Source: Beauveria sp. NWAFU-1
Taxonomy: Eukaryota > Ascomycota > Sordariomycetes > Hypocreales > Cordycipitaceae
Direction of reading: 5' to 3'
DNA: 64,000 nt
Assembly: GCA_024472245.1 (NCBI GenBank)
Contig: JANBXD010000006.1
Location: 1,240,001 to 1,304,000, forward strand
Below the pieces are notes generated by a model. That model was not told the DNA's origin. It searched no databases and saw nothing but the letters and a program-made list of their open reading frames with translations. Below, piece after piece: positions 27,393-39,162 of the stretch. Position 1 is the stretch's first letter; each line of letters starts with the position of its first letter. A program made the translations under genes and the position numbers.

Positions 27393-30092
27393 TTAAATCA
27401 GGCCATTTACCGACAGATGCTCCGCCAACACGCCGACGCCATACACGGTGCCGGCCGCCGCCGCCGTGCCGAGGACCAGTTTGCTGCCCAGCGATCGCTT
27501 CCGCCTGCCCACGACGCTGGGGTCGTATGCAGGCGCGCCGGGCTCCGCCCGCCCGACCCTGCGAAAGACCAAGACGTCGCCGCGGCCCGAGACAATCTCG
27601 TAGCCATGCGCTTGCAGGGGCTTAAAGTGCGGGAAGAACTTGGTTGGGTTCGACAGCCTCAGAATGGTCTCAGCGGGCGTCTGCTGCGACGAGGAGCCAA
27701 TCGATTCCACGGCCGAGCTCGTCTCTGCGACATTGACCGTCTGCGTCTCCGGATCAAACGCGAGGATCACGTACTCGGCGGCGGCTGTGTGGGCGCCACG
27801 ACCTCCACTTACTGCTTGCGACGGCGAGTCTTGTTCTGCAGCTTCGTTAGCGTCGGATCGATAATGCGTCACTAGTGTCGGCCAAGTCGCTTTACCGCCA
27901 GTTTCTCGTGAATAGCTTACTTCCAGTCCTTGCGGGGTTTTTGAGTAGGGGTCCTGCTGAGCCTGCGCCCGCTCGGCCGCGCTCATGGCGCCCTTCTGCT
28001 GGGCAGACAGCTTGTCGAGGGCCTCTTGGACGGTGCTTTTGCTCGTAGGAAAGCTCTCGTCCATGGAGCTGACGCCCTCGTCGCTCTCCTGCTCAAAGCG
28101 GCGCTCGTGCTCAGCCTTGGCCGCCTCAAGCTTGGAGAGTCTCTGCTCAGCGACAGTCTCGAGCTGTGAAGCCACCGGTGGTTGCTGGTGCTCCTCAGCA
28201 CCCCACTCAGCGGCGTACTTGGACTTGCCATCCACAAGGTTCTCAGCGCGGCGGGCGGCCTCGAGTTCGACATCAACAATGGGCTGTGCCTTCATTACTG
28301 GGCCCTTGGGGACGTCGGCCTCGAAAGAGGTCTGATATTTCTTCTTGGCATCTTCGAGGTTGACGAAACAACGCTTGGCAGCAGCCTTGGCAGCGCCGTT
28401 GGGCACATTGGGAGCTAACTGCAGCTTGCCCGCGCTAGATTGGTGAGAAGCAGTCTTGAGACGAATCTCAAGATCGTGCTCATTGAATTCGGAGTTTATA
28501 GGTTGCGCGCCAATGCCATCCAGAATGGGACTATCGTAACTGCCGAGATCCTTGTAATTTTTGGTGGCTTCCTCCGGGTGAGTCGGATATATTTTGTCGG
28601 CTGCGTCGAAGGCGCGGGGATTGTAGCTGGCAAGATCAGCATAATTCTTGGTGAGCTCCTCGGGATGAACGTGTTCCTTGACGTCAGGCTCCTCGAATCC
28701 CGCTCTGGGGTATTCTGAAAGATCACTGTAGCGCTTGGATGCTTCCTCTGGGTGAATACGTGCAACAGCAGGGTCGGCGTTGGGGAAGTCATCGTATTTG
28801 TTGAGGTCGCCGTAGCGCTTGGAAACCTCCTCCGGGTGAATGCGGGCCGACTGAGGACCAGCATTTTCATACTGTGCGTAGCGATCCAGGTCATCGTACC
28901 TTTTGCTCAATTCCTCGGGAGTGGGAGGCGGGAGACCGTCAGGCTCGTTCCAGCGAACAGGGCCGTATTTGTCCAGGTCCTTGTATTCTTGGGCATAGTT
29001 GGCGGGCTTGACGTCAATCTTGGGCGGGCGAGGAGTACCACGGGGGGTGCCGTCCATCTCGCGGGCCTGCTGAGCCTTGAGGAGAGCATCCTTACACTTG
29101 AAGCCTTCGGCGTACTTGTCCAAGTCCTCATAGTTCTTGGATAGTTCTTCCGGAGTCAAAGGGCGGAGGCCATCGGGCTCGCTGTACGTCACGGCACCGT
29201 ATTTGTTGAGATCCTTGTAGAGCTTGGTCTTCTCCTCGGCAGTCATGCCAGGGAGACCATCAGGTTCGTTCCAGGTGACGGGGCCGTACTTGTGTAGGTC
29301 ATCGTAGTCTTTGCTCTTCTCCTCGGGAGTACGGCCGGGAAGGCCATCGGGCTCATTATATTTGGAGGGCTTGTACTCGTTTAGGTCCTTGTACTGCTCA
29401 GCGCTCTGGGGAGGCAGGCCGTCGGGTTCGTTCCACTCGATGGGGCGGTATTTCTTCAAGTCGTTGTAGTGCTTGGACTTTTCTTCAGCAGTGAGCTCCC
29501 AAGGTGTGTTAGGGTCGTCAAAGCTGGCCGACTTGTAGGCGTGAAGGTCCTTGTACTTGGGAAACTGCGAGGTGGCTTCGATCATCTTCTCGGCATCGAC
29601 AGTTTGTGTGGTGTCCTTGGGAGCAAAATCTTGAACATAGTCGCGGACGCTCTTGAGAGGAAGGCGGAGATTCTTGATGCTCTGTGGGGTGTCTTGCTGA
29701 GGACGCAGCAGCTGGTCGACAGCATCGCGTTGGAGAGCGCCGGCCGTCTTGGCGGAGCTGAAACTCGAAAGGTTATCGGACCAAGACTTGACATTGGCAG
29801 TGTCAGCGTAGCTGATGCTGGTGCTATGTATGGCGTGAGTGTAAGCTGGGGTGATGTGGGTGGTGGACTTGGCGGCGTTGCGAGCGCTCTTGCTGTCCCA
29901 AGCAAATCTGCGGCTGAGCGTCTCCATGTATCTGTAGCGGACTGAGCGATGGCGACCGCGGGCTTCGTGGTCGGTTTCGACCTGCCAAGGGCCGTAGCGG
30001 TATTGGCGAATCTGACGAGCGGCAGATGTGGTGGAAGCGCGGGCCAAAGCCAGCCTGGCGCGCGGGGTGGACTGAGTAGCGGCTGAAATCAT
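27393..30092 (-). CDS. Large repeat protein with mitochondrial-type presequence
   Basis: Intronless, 899 aa. The first 70 residues are rich in Arg, Ser, Ala and Thr with no acid until residue 39 (MISAATQSTPRARLALARAS), as in mitochondrial targeting peptides. Residues 180-520 hold about eleven repeats of 25-35 aa with core KxYxDLxKYGPVxWNEPDGL and linkers TPEELSK or HPEEASK. A charged, coiled-coil-like part follows (about 570-740). Near the C-terminus are a compact segment (YVILAFDPETQTVNVAE, GYEIVSGRGDVLVFRRVGR) and one hydrophobic helix (KLVLGTAAAAGTVYGVGVLA). This suggests an inner-membrane protein with a long soluble repeat arm. I recognise it only as a fungal protein of unknown function. 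The repeats are diverged in DNA, so they are old and selected. Confidence 0.85.
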   Translation of the reverse strand: MISAATQSTPRARLALARASTTSAARQIRQYRYGPWQVETDHEARGRHRSVRYRYMETLSRRFAWDSKSARNAAKSTTHITPAYTHAIHSTSISYADTANVKSWSDNLSSFSSAKTAGALQRDAVDQLLRPQQDTPQSIKNLRLPLKSVRDYVQDFAPKDTTQTVDAEKMIEATSQFPKYKDLHAYKSASFDDPNTPWELTAEEKSKHYNDLKKYRPIEWNEPDGLPPQSAEQYKDLNEYKPSKYNEPDGLPGRTPEEKSKDYDDLHKYGPVTWNEPDGLPGMTAEEKTKLYKDLNKYGAVTYSEPDGLRPLTPEELSKNYEDLDKYAEGFKCKDALLKAQQAREMDGTPRGTPRPPKIDVKPANYAQEYKDLDKYGPVRWNEPDGLPPPTPEELSKRYDDLDRYAQYENAGPQSARIHPEEVSKRYGDLNKYDDFPNADPAVARIHPEEASKRYSDLSEYPRAGFEEPDVKEHVHPEELTKNYADLASYNPRAFDAADKIYPTHPEEATKNYKDLGSYDSPILDGIGAQPINSEFNEHDLEIRLKTASHQSSAGKLQLAPNVPNGAAKAAAKRCFVNLEDAKKKYQTSFEADVPKGPVMKAQPIVDVELEAARRAENLVDGKSKYAAEWGAEEHQQPPVASQLETVAEQRLSKLEAAKAEHERRFEQESDEGVSSMDESFPTSKSTVQEALDKLSAQQKGAMSAAERAQAQQDPYSKTPQGLEVSYSRETGGKATWPTLVTHYRSDANEAAEQDSPSQAVSGGRGAHTAAAEYVILAFDPETQTVNVAETSSAVESIGSSSQQTPAETILRLSNPTKFFPHFKPLQAHGYEIVSGRGDVLVFRRVGRAEPGAPAYDPSVVGRRKRSLGSKLVLGTAAAAGTVYGVGVLAEHLSVNGLI

Positions 30093-33000
30093 GATGGCGA
30101 GTGTGCGGTTGTAAGGTTATAAAGTTGGTCCCGCGACTGCTTAGTGCTCTGGAATAACAACGAATCAGCATTGAGGGGGACAGAAACAAGGAGCGACAGT
30201 GGCAACACCAAGGCCGGGTACATACCGGCAGTGAAGGTTTAAGCGGGAGTATGTGGGAGCGTCGATGTATATGGCATCTAGCCACACGGCAGTAGAGGGG
30301 AGAGGGGCCGCGTGAGATAGAGGCAGAGAAGGAGAAGGGGTAGTCGACAGGGAAAGAGGAGATTTCGTGAGATTGCAGATGCAGAAAAGTGATGACAAGA
30401 GGAAGAGGTTTGAGGTTGAAGCGACGGATGAGGGGAAAGTCTAAGACGACGAACGGAGCACGGGCGAAATCGTGGAGGATAAGGTAACTAACGGAGACAG
30501 CACATTGGGTACTTGGAAGGTACACACAGATTCAAGTGGGGGCCGGGGCTACAGGCGATGGCCGTGGTTACAGGCTTGCAGGCGTATTGCGCCAGGCAGC
30601 CCACTACCTAGCAGTCGTTCAGCAGAAGCCACTGAAGCAACTGGAGTCCCCAGCGACAGAGCCATTGGAGAATTTAATAGCAGAAAATGGCTGGAGATAC
30701 TGGCACTGCACTGGCAGAGGTTAGAGGTTCTTCACGGACCACTCTCATCGCAAATGGAGTCCCCCAGGTTGTGGCCGGGGCAAGTCTTGGCGGTTTGGTG
30801 ACATCTACTTCCGTAAAGGTGCAGGCAGGACGACCGCTAAATGACATGTTCAAGGCGCTGTAGCAGAGTGCTGGCTGACCTGCAAAGAGACGTCTCGCTG
30901 TCTATCGTGAAGACAGCCAAGACATTGATGCACCTAGGTACCTGGTCAACTACTTGAGTGGTTTTTGTTGTCCATTTGCTGCGCCCTGTTGCAAGGTGCA
31001 CTACGCACTAGCAAGGGCTACAGAATCTGCGGCCTGGCGATACGAGTACTAGGTAGCATCTTGGAGCAGTTGGCGAGATGCTTGCGGCTATTGACGCCTG
31101 TACTCCCTGAAGCACAATTGCGCTGAACTGAGGGAAAACTTGATAACGTTACCTACATCCCCGTCCACAGTATGTAATCCAGAGCGAATCACCACCGAAT
31201 TACCCTACATGTGCTGCTCGAGATCACCTCGAGGCACTCGGCACGCGCTCTGTACCTAAATTGCAGCGCTTCCCTGCCCGTGAGGCTGTGACGTACTTAG
31301 TACTGGCTCCATAGCCAGGGCCCCTACGGTCCACCTGTTCCGCTTATCGTCTCGCTGGCATTGGCTCAGATAAGACGCAACACCCTTCCCAAGCTGCAGT
31401 GGAGATGGCCCCTTGCCATCACAGCAGCCAAGTACCTCGCAAGTACTCATGCTTTGGCAAAACAAGCATGGGAATTGACGATGGATTCAAACCACGGCAC
31501 GTGATCTGCCACATACGGCGAAAACCACACAGAGTAGCGAGAAGTATGGCAATGGTATCATTAAGAAACCAGCCAAGTGAAATCAAAAGTAAAAGCAAAG
31601 ATGGAGGGGAAAAGAAAAGCCGTGGCGCAGCCAACTTGCTCAAGCGGCAGTGGCTGGCACAAGGTCGGGTAACTATGCGGATTGGCGGCCTGTCCTCCGT
31701 ACGCCATTTCTCAAAGATGCATTTCCTGCCCTACATCAATCCATCCACCCTTTTGGTTAAGAATTGTGTCTCCAATCTTTTATATACCTACATTTTATTA
31801 TCAGATTTGACCCCCATTCAATTGAGATATCCTCTACTCTTTTTACGGTTGCTGCTTGCAGCGAACGTTTGACAGGAGCCCGCTTTGTTTTTGTCCTTCT
31901 CCACTGCAACAATTGAGATGGGCCGCGCATGACGTCAGCGTGGCCAGTTCTTGGGCCCAACGGGCGCACGCACAATCACGTCAATTTCTCGCGTTACACT
32001 TGGGGGCCTCAAGGAACGGATAGGGTGATTCTGGCGTCTTTTGTATATTCCCTTCTTGGGCTGTTGGGCTGGGTGGCGAGGCCAGGGCTGATGAGCCGTG
32101 AAAGTCTTTTGTACCAACTCGAATACAGACACGAAAAGGTGCCGTGACCGCCATAGCTTCTGATTTACGACTCCTATCATAAAGTATTTCAGCACTGCAT
32201 GCGGGTGTAACAACAAGTCTCATTCATTGCCCGAACCCATCCAGTTTCCGAATTAGGTAATCCAATCACTAACAACGAGAGCGATGCCGTCACACCCAAA
32301 GCCTCTGCAAAAATAACCTCGTTTTCTCTTTTTTTGGTCCGCCTGTCAGACCGCAGTAGCTTCTTCGTAGCGCGCCCGCCAGTATTTCTCATCCGTCTAC
32401 GGATACTGTCAGTCCTGTTGCGGCTGAGGCTGCGCCCATAATTAACCCCAGCGCGACGTCGCCGCTATTTCCATTAGACCGCCCCGTCTGTCAACAAAGC
32501 CAGGTCCGCGGACTGAGGATAATAGACAGGTCAAGAGGCTCGCACGTTTTGTCTTTTCGGACTTCGGGCTCTTTCCAGACTCCTTGCCAGCAAATCTAAT
32601 CATGAATCTGATCAACATGTCACCTTTTTCTTTGTTTCTGCTTCCCCCCCCCAGAAGACGCCACCGCAGCTATTTGCATCTCAACTGAGGGGAAAAGCCG
32701 CTGCCATGCCTCGGCCTCGCCCAGCCCAGCCCAGCCACCAGCTGCGCAAAGTGCGCACAATCTCATGTCAAATCTGTCAGTAGCTCTGATTCCTCGGCAC
32801 TTGCACGCCTTCCCCGCCAATACTCTTGGGGCCGGAGCCCCAGACTCCCGACTTGACAAGCCCACATTATACGGTCTGTCCAGCACAGTGCCGCGTTGCC
32901 ATGCCGTGTTACTGAGTGGCACATTGTGGTGATGTGACGCCAGTTGCAGGCTTTCATTGAAAGGAAGAGGCAAGGAAAAGAAGCATCATGATCATGAGGA

Positions 33001-33733
33001 AAACACATAATGTTCCACCCTCCCCTGCTTTTTTTGCAGTATATTGTCATTTGTTGGAAGCCAATTGCCCACGCTCCGTACAGTGCCCAGCCTTCCCCTC
33101 CTTCACTGTAACCCCCATCTTTGAACCCCAGACCGATCTGCAATGGACATTGCCACGGGCCTAAACATGATAAGCTGTCAGCCGTCACGCCGTCTCTGGC
33201 GTCGTCGCCCAAACAAGACGCACCACGAGCGGGGTAACGCCTCTATTCGGTTATAGGCTATATTCGTAAGACCATTTTGGTGAAAACGTCCAGGCAAAAA
33301 AGAAAGAAGCAAAGAGAAAATCGAATACGCGGAAAACATTTTTAGTTAGCGTTGCAATTTGATCGTCTCCCCTCGCCGATCTGGGGCCCCAGAGTCTGTG
33401 ACCATCGGGCTCCTCCATCACCCCGAGACCTCTTTTACTTCTTCCTTTCCCTTGTCACAATGGCCAAATTACGTCAGTGACCTATTTACGGCTCATGTTG
33501 CCGTTGGATATAATTCCTCCACGTCTTTCCACAAGCAAAAGCGAAAGAGAAAACAATTCGCTTCCCAGATGCCCACGGAGCCGCAACAAGTGACAACCTC
33601 TGAGTAATGGGCCAATGGTACTAGCACCAAAACAGACGACCTCGCTCCAATCCCCCCAACTTTGCGCGCGTGAGCGCCTCAAGGGGACAATCGTCGGCCA
33701 GACATTGAAGAAATAAGAGAGGGAGCCTAAACT
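30093..33733. other. Long gene-free divergent region
   Basis: 3.6 kb between the repeat-protein gene and the MFS gene. Its short frames lack codon bias or domains. A CCTAGGTACC word near 30930 and poly-T and poly-A runs are the only notable elements. It holds both promoters and perhaps long leaders. Confidence 0.4.
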
Positions 33734-35849
33734 ATGAGCGACGAGGTCAAGAGTATGGGATCCGCATCGGCGGACACGACAATCGACAGCAGCTCCCGCG
33801 GCGAGGGCCCGTCCTCATCACTCGACAATGCCAGCGCCGACGGCGCCATCGTGGTGCGGCGCAACAAGCCCATTGCCGCCTGGCGCCTCGCCATCATATT
33901 CTTCTGGTATGTGAATTCCCTCTCATCACAACTCTGATCTAGCTCCATCGCGAAATCATGTACGACTGACACCTTTGAATGTGTTAGCATCGGCATGGGT
34001 CTGTTTCTATCGCTCCTCGACGCCACCGTCGTCGCCACCATGCTCGTCGACATTTCCGCCGAGTTTGAAGATTTCAAAACCTCGTCCTGGGTGGTTTTGG
34101 CCTATACCCTCACCGAAGTCGGTTCGTCTCCCCCTCCCCGTTCTTTATTCGCCCGTACTAGAAAAGGGAAAAGAACTAATCGAGAGATAAAAAGGCTTCG
34201 CCGTCGCCATGGCCCGGCTCTCCGACGCTCTCGGCCGCAAGACCGTCGTTGTCGCCTCCTTCACCATTTTCCTCGCCGCCTCCATGGGTTGCGCCGCCTC
34301 GGCCAACCTCGACCAGCTCATCGGCTTCCGCGCCGCCCAGGGCGTCGGCGGCGCCGGCCTCTACGCCATGGCCATGGTCACTTACCCGGAGCTCAGCCCG
34401 CCCTCGCGTGTCGTCCTCGTCACCTCAGCCCTCGGCGTCATTGTTGCTCTGGCCGGCGTCTGCGGGCCCGTCATCGGCGGCTTGCTCACGACCTATGTCG
34501 GCTGGCGTTATGTATTTTGGATAAAGTATGTTGCTTCCCCCCCTTCTCGGCCGGCTCCATGTTCGACTATTGCTCCCGTGTTTGAATGTCAGATAAACGG
34601 CTAACGCTCGAGAAACTAGCGGCCCGTGTGCTTTCGTCCCCGGCGTCCTCCTCTTACTCCTCTGGCCCAAAGACTACCAGCTCTTCGTCAAGATTGACAT
34701 GCGCCGCCTTGACTACCTTGGCGCCATTCTCGTCCTCGCCGCCACCATCCTCCCCGTCTTCATCATCAACCAGGCCGCCATCCGCGACTACGCCTGGCGC
34801 AGCGCCCCCACAATCTCTATCCTCGTCATCAGCGGCCTCTGCTGGGTCGGCCTCGTCCTCTGGCAGCGCCAGCTCGCCCGCGACCCGCGCCTTCGCCTCA
34901 TCCGGCCCCAGCTGCCTTTTCACATTCTTACGAGCCGCGTCATGCTCGCCGCCATCTTGTAAGCGCCCCCCGGCCCCCCTTCATGGCAACCCGAAAACCA
35001 GCCACGTGCTAACTTAGGCCATCCAACAACAGAGACACGTTCCTCTCCGGCTTCGTCCTGCTCCTCGCCATCATCAACATACCACTCCGATCGCAAATTG
35101 TCAACCTCTACGGGCCCGTCAAGGCCGGCGCCCTTCTGCTCCCCATGATGGGCGGCGGCGCGGCCGGCTGCGCCATCGGCGGGGGTCTCTCTCTGCGCCG
35201 CAACAACACCTTTCCCGTTCTCCTCGCCGCCAGCGCCATCCTCACCATCTCTTGCGGCGTCCTCTCCCGCCTTCCCGACACCCCCAAGCCACCAGCATGG
35301 CAATGGGGCCTCGAAGCCGTCCTCGGCGTCGGCCTGGGTCTAAAAATCTCCAGTACTACGTTTCTCGCTGTTCTGCAGTCCGATTTTGAAGACCACGGTA
35401 CGTGTCCTTTCCTCTTCCACCCCCGTCACACCCAATAAAAAGCTTGTGCTAACCAACAAATGACAGCCATCTCCCAGGGCATCATTGCGCAGATGCGCGT
35501 CTTTGGCGGCAGCCTCGGCGTCTCCATCAGCATTATCGTCCTCATCACCAAGATCCAGGAGGGCTTGCAAGGCTCCCTCACGCCCGACGAGCTCGCCAGC
35601 TTCTACCGCTCGCCGCTCGCCCTCTTCCAGTTTGGCCCCAAGCAGCAGCTGCTGGCGCGTCAGGCCTTCATCGACGCTTTTCGCCTCGACATGTACATTT
35701 GCGTCGGCGTGTCCGCAGCATCGCTGCTCGTCGCCCTGTTCACGTACCAGCGGCATCCGCCGTCGGTGCAGTCCAAGCTAGAGGATCTGGAAAAGGAGCT
35801 GGCGAGAGGCGCGGCGTTGACAGAAGCTTCGCAGACAGAAGAAGCATGA
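33734..35849 (+). CDS. Major facilitator transporter, DHA2-like drug:H+ antiporter
   Basis: Exons 33734-33906, 33988-34121, 34195-34525, 34620-34958, 35033-35397 and 35467-35849 give 574 aa, the usual length for 14-helix MFS exporters. A hydrophilic cytosolic start is followed by helix 1 with LSLLDATVVATML (DHA2 motif D). Helix 2-3 carries motif A as ARLSDALGRKTVV, helix 4 RAAQGVGGAGLY, and helix 5 motif C as VIVALAGVCGPVIGGLLT. WRYVFWINGP precedes the second half. It probably sits in the plasma membrane and exports a metabolite or toxicant. It is 13 kb from the NRPS-like gene, with unrelated genes between, so no link should be assumed. The codon completing the Asn of WIN is split by intron 3. 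Confidence 0.92.
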
Positions 35850-36072
35850 TTTTACGATGAATAAACCAACAAACTGTATACCCCATATTAGTATGACATG
35901 ATATATGACGATTGTGTACATAGAGAAATGCAATTCGAGCAAAATGCCCGGGTCATGGCCGTTGAAGAATAAAGAGGAAAACTTCAATTCGCTAATTCCT
36001 GATTCAATGATAAATGATCCTATGTCGCTCGCTTGTCCAAGCGTAGCAGCATGCGTTACACCGATGACCCCC

Positions 36073-37448
36073 TCAACTCTCATGTCGTGGATTCCCCTCA
36101 CCACGTGATTGCGCGCCGCTCTGCTGGCGTGTAGTCTCGAGTGTGTGCTGATCATGCAATGTCAACCCATCCGTGTCTTGATGCATGTCGTTGCGGCCGT
36201 CTCGTGTATTTGAAATCTGGTGGTCCTGCTGCTGGCTGTGCCGTGAGCTCTCTGAGCTTGGGCGCTCTTTGTACGGAGGCACCGCCATGCCAGCGCCGGT
36301 AGCCTTGTCTTGCTCCCGCGATTTGACGTAGACGGGGAGCGGCTCGTCGTCGGTCGGCGAGCGCGACCTCTGGTATTCGCCGATACGCTGCAGCCGCTGA
36401 TCCTGAAGCTGGTGCTCTTCGCGATAAAACGCCTCTCGTTCTCTCCGCCGTGACCGCATGCAAAACCAGAGCGATATGGCAGAGATGGCGGCGAAAGCGG
36501 CTGCCACGCAGCCAGCCACAATTCCAATAATCTGCCCTAGGCCTTTATCCAACGCGTCGGGATCAGGTCGCTTCCGTGTCAAGCTGGGATCAATTTCTGT
36601 GCCGGGCTCCCAGGTCTTGACAGGAAACTGCACTGATACGGTCGGTGGCGCTGGTGAAAGCTCGGAGGTATCCCTCTTTTCCCACGCAATGTACCAGGGT
36701 TGGTAGAGCATTGTTACAACTGAGGGCGTGACTGTTGTAGGAATGGTAGCATTTCTTACTGCAAGAGCCGCCGTTGAAGCGGCCGTCTTGGAAGCGGACC
36801 CGGTTGTAGTCGTAGTGGGTGTGGTATTCGCAGTGGGTGTGGTATGCGCCGTTGGAGTCAAGGTCGTCGTCTTGATGCAGTTGGGTCCGGATATACTATA
36901 TATCTCTATATCGTAGAACATGGTGTACCTGAAGCCGCTATAGAGAAGCGTATGAGCAGTGGCGGCAGGACGAAGCTTGGTGTTAGCACTCACCTCGGGC
37001 AACAGTACGCTGTTGTGCGAATCGTCTCTGTATTGGGTTGATTGTTGAATAGATCGGACAGCTGGTTGTAGTTGTAGCCGCTGGGACAGACGGCTTTGCT
37101 GTAACTGAACAAGTATGTACTATTGATGTTATTCCACCCAGATGGCTGGCAGGCGGAGAATTGCGCATCGGTGACTGGCAGCAGAATTTGCGAATAGATC
37201 GTGCTTCCAATGCTGTCCCCCAAAGTTACCGGAGCCGTGGCTGCAGTCCAATTCTGTACCGGAGTACATTGCGACGGCGGCACGAACGGTGTCGTGAGCT
37301 GGGGTAGGACGAGAAGCGTTGGGCTGGGCGTGGTCGTGGCGTTGGCAGCGGCGCTGGATGAGAGACTGGTGCCATTTACAACGGGCCCTATCGACGCGGC
37401 CGTTGTCGCCGCCAGCGAAGCGAGCGTTGTTGAGATGGACGTCGACAT
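36073..37448 (-). CDS. Single-pass membrane protein with Cys-rich ectodomain and basic tail
   Basis: Two exons, 37448-36994 and 36937-36073 (56-bp intron), give 439 aa. The N-terminal part is Ser/Thr/Ala-rich. It leads into an ectodomain with six Cys (QCTPVQNW, SACQPSGW, AVCPSGYNY, AYCCPS, GPNCIKT), then a Thr-rich stretch (TPTAHTTPTANTTPTTTTT) likely to be O-mannosylated. A hydrophobic helix (IIGIVAGCVAAAFAAISAIS) is followed by a stop-transfer RSRRRERE and a 120-residue polar tail. This plan resembles fungal wall-stress sensor-like or Mid2-like proteins, but no named domain was recognised. A classical signal peptide is not visible, so the helix may act as the anchor. It converges on the MFS gene, 223 bp apart. 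Confidence 0.8.
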
Positions 37449-39162
37449 TGCCGCGGCCGGGTCGGTCGGTCAATCGCGAGGAGAGCGTACAATAACCATG
37501 AATGATGGGTAATGACGACGGCGAAAAAGAAGAATGAAGAGAGAAAAAATAGGATGGTGCAGATCGAGCGACAGAGGATTCGTATCTGGTATTCTGGACA
37601 AGAGCCGGCACCCCAGCGGATACGGGGCTTTTGGGGGCCTCCACAACTCTGGAACAAGAGGGCGGGCGGAGTTTAGTGCAGGACGGATAAGTTTGACAGG
37701 GTCTTGATTGGGGCGTTCCTGGCCGGGGCGATTGATGAGGAGCGAGACAAGGGGCAAAGGAGAGTCAAAGGTTCTGCCCAGAATGCATTCGTAAAATTGA
37801 CAAGGAGGTGATTGCAAGAGTCAGATTTGATGCGTAGCAGTGACGGGCTTCGATATGTTCTACATCCTGCAGGTGCTCGGCAGACAGAGGAGCGGGAGGA
37901 AGGTAATAGACGAATCGCCCGCGCGTGAAAACAACTGCTAGGGGGTCTAAATTTGGCAGCAGCACAGCCTGGATATCGTGGATATCGTGCCGCAGCAACC
38001 TCTCCAGAGCTGCCTATCGATGGAGTGGTACGAGGTGCCGCGTGTTCTGCGTGGATTATTCATCCCTTGATTCCGCCATGGATAACCAATCGGGCCCACG
38101 CGCAACGGAAGGTACCGGCGCATGATGCGGCGCGAGGGCAAACTTTGACAGGTTCCGCGTTAGCTTGTCTGTAGATTGTCAGTATGTCGTGCCCGCTTCG
38201 TCGCAGCCAAGCTCGCCGAAGTTTCCGTCGGCGTCTTTGCTTCCCAGGTGTAGAGGGGCCGACCGTGCCAGGACAAGCGACTGAGCCGTTGCTAGCGAGT
38301 TGCGCTGAGTAGCATCTAAGATAGAAAGCTCCATGTCAGCTTGACTAGATGAATTAATCAACCGTCATGATGAGTGGAACCTGGCATCAAGAGCTTTGTG
38401 GTAGTTACTTCGAAGGAATGGTGATGTTGCGTTTGCTAGAACTTGGAGGTGCCGCGACGCCGGCGGGCAGCACGGGTCGGGTTGCGCTGCGTGCCAGTCG
38501 CTGCCAAACACATCATTGATGGCCTGGCAACAACAGAAACTCGGAGAGCCATCGTCGGTCGATTGCACACAGGTTGGGCATTGCTTCAACCAGAAACAAC
38601 CGGATCAGGATTCCCAACATGGACTGTACTACAATATTACTCAAAAATACACATGAAATTACACACTATCATCTCGAACGCTCATGATTTGAAAACTTTT
38701 CTGCCATTATTTTTTTTTCTTTCCTTTTGTTCTCGGCATCACGATGAATGTCCCTTCCTTTCCTCTCGCCTGATTTTCGTGGTGGTAACTGGAGAGGTGT
38801 TCTCAAACAAAAGCTGGACTATGACTGCCACGGATAATCCGCATGAATGAAATAAAATGCCATGCTCTCGAAAACCTCCCATAACGTAGTCTAATTCCTG
38901 CCGATTGATTAATTAAATGCTTAATTTACTCTTGTCAAGGCTTCAGTTAGCTCGCCAACCCGCGCATCGGTATGACTCTATCTGGAACTTGGGCCCACTT
39001 AACAATTCTACAGCTCTATTAGCTACAAGTGGCGACGTCACCAAGCTGTATCTCAAAATCTTTCAACGACACTCCGGCTCCCGCTGCTGCTGCCCGCGTC
39101 GACAGCATCGCCTCTTCCCTCGCGATACTCACCGAACCTCACGCGCGAGGCGAGCCTGCACC
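37449..39162. other. Divergent intergenic region
   Basis: 1.7 kb between the membrane-protein gene and LTN1. No supported frame or RNA gene. A frame running into the LTN1 start from 38917 lacks listerin-like sequence and is treated as leader. Confidence 0.4.

Noticed and set aside
33734..35849. MFS exporter as part of the synthetase cluster
   Set aside because: Thirteen kilobases and several unrelated genes lie between; no direct evidence of a link.
38917..39162. Upstream in-frame extension of LTN1
   Set aside because: Sequence does not resemble listerin; conserved start is MKRSQGR at 39163.
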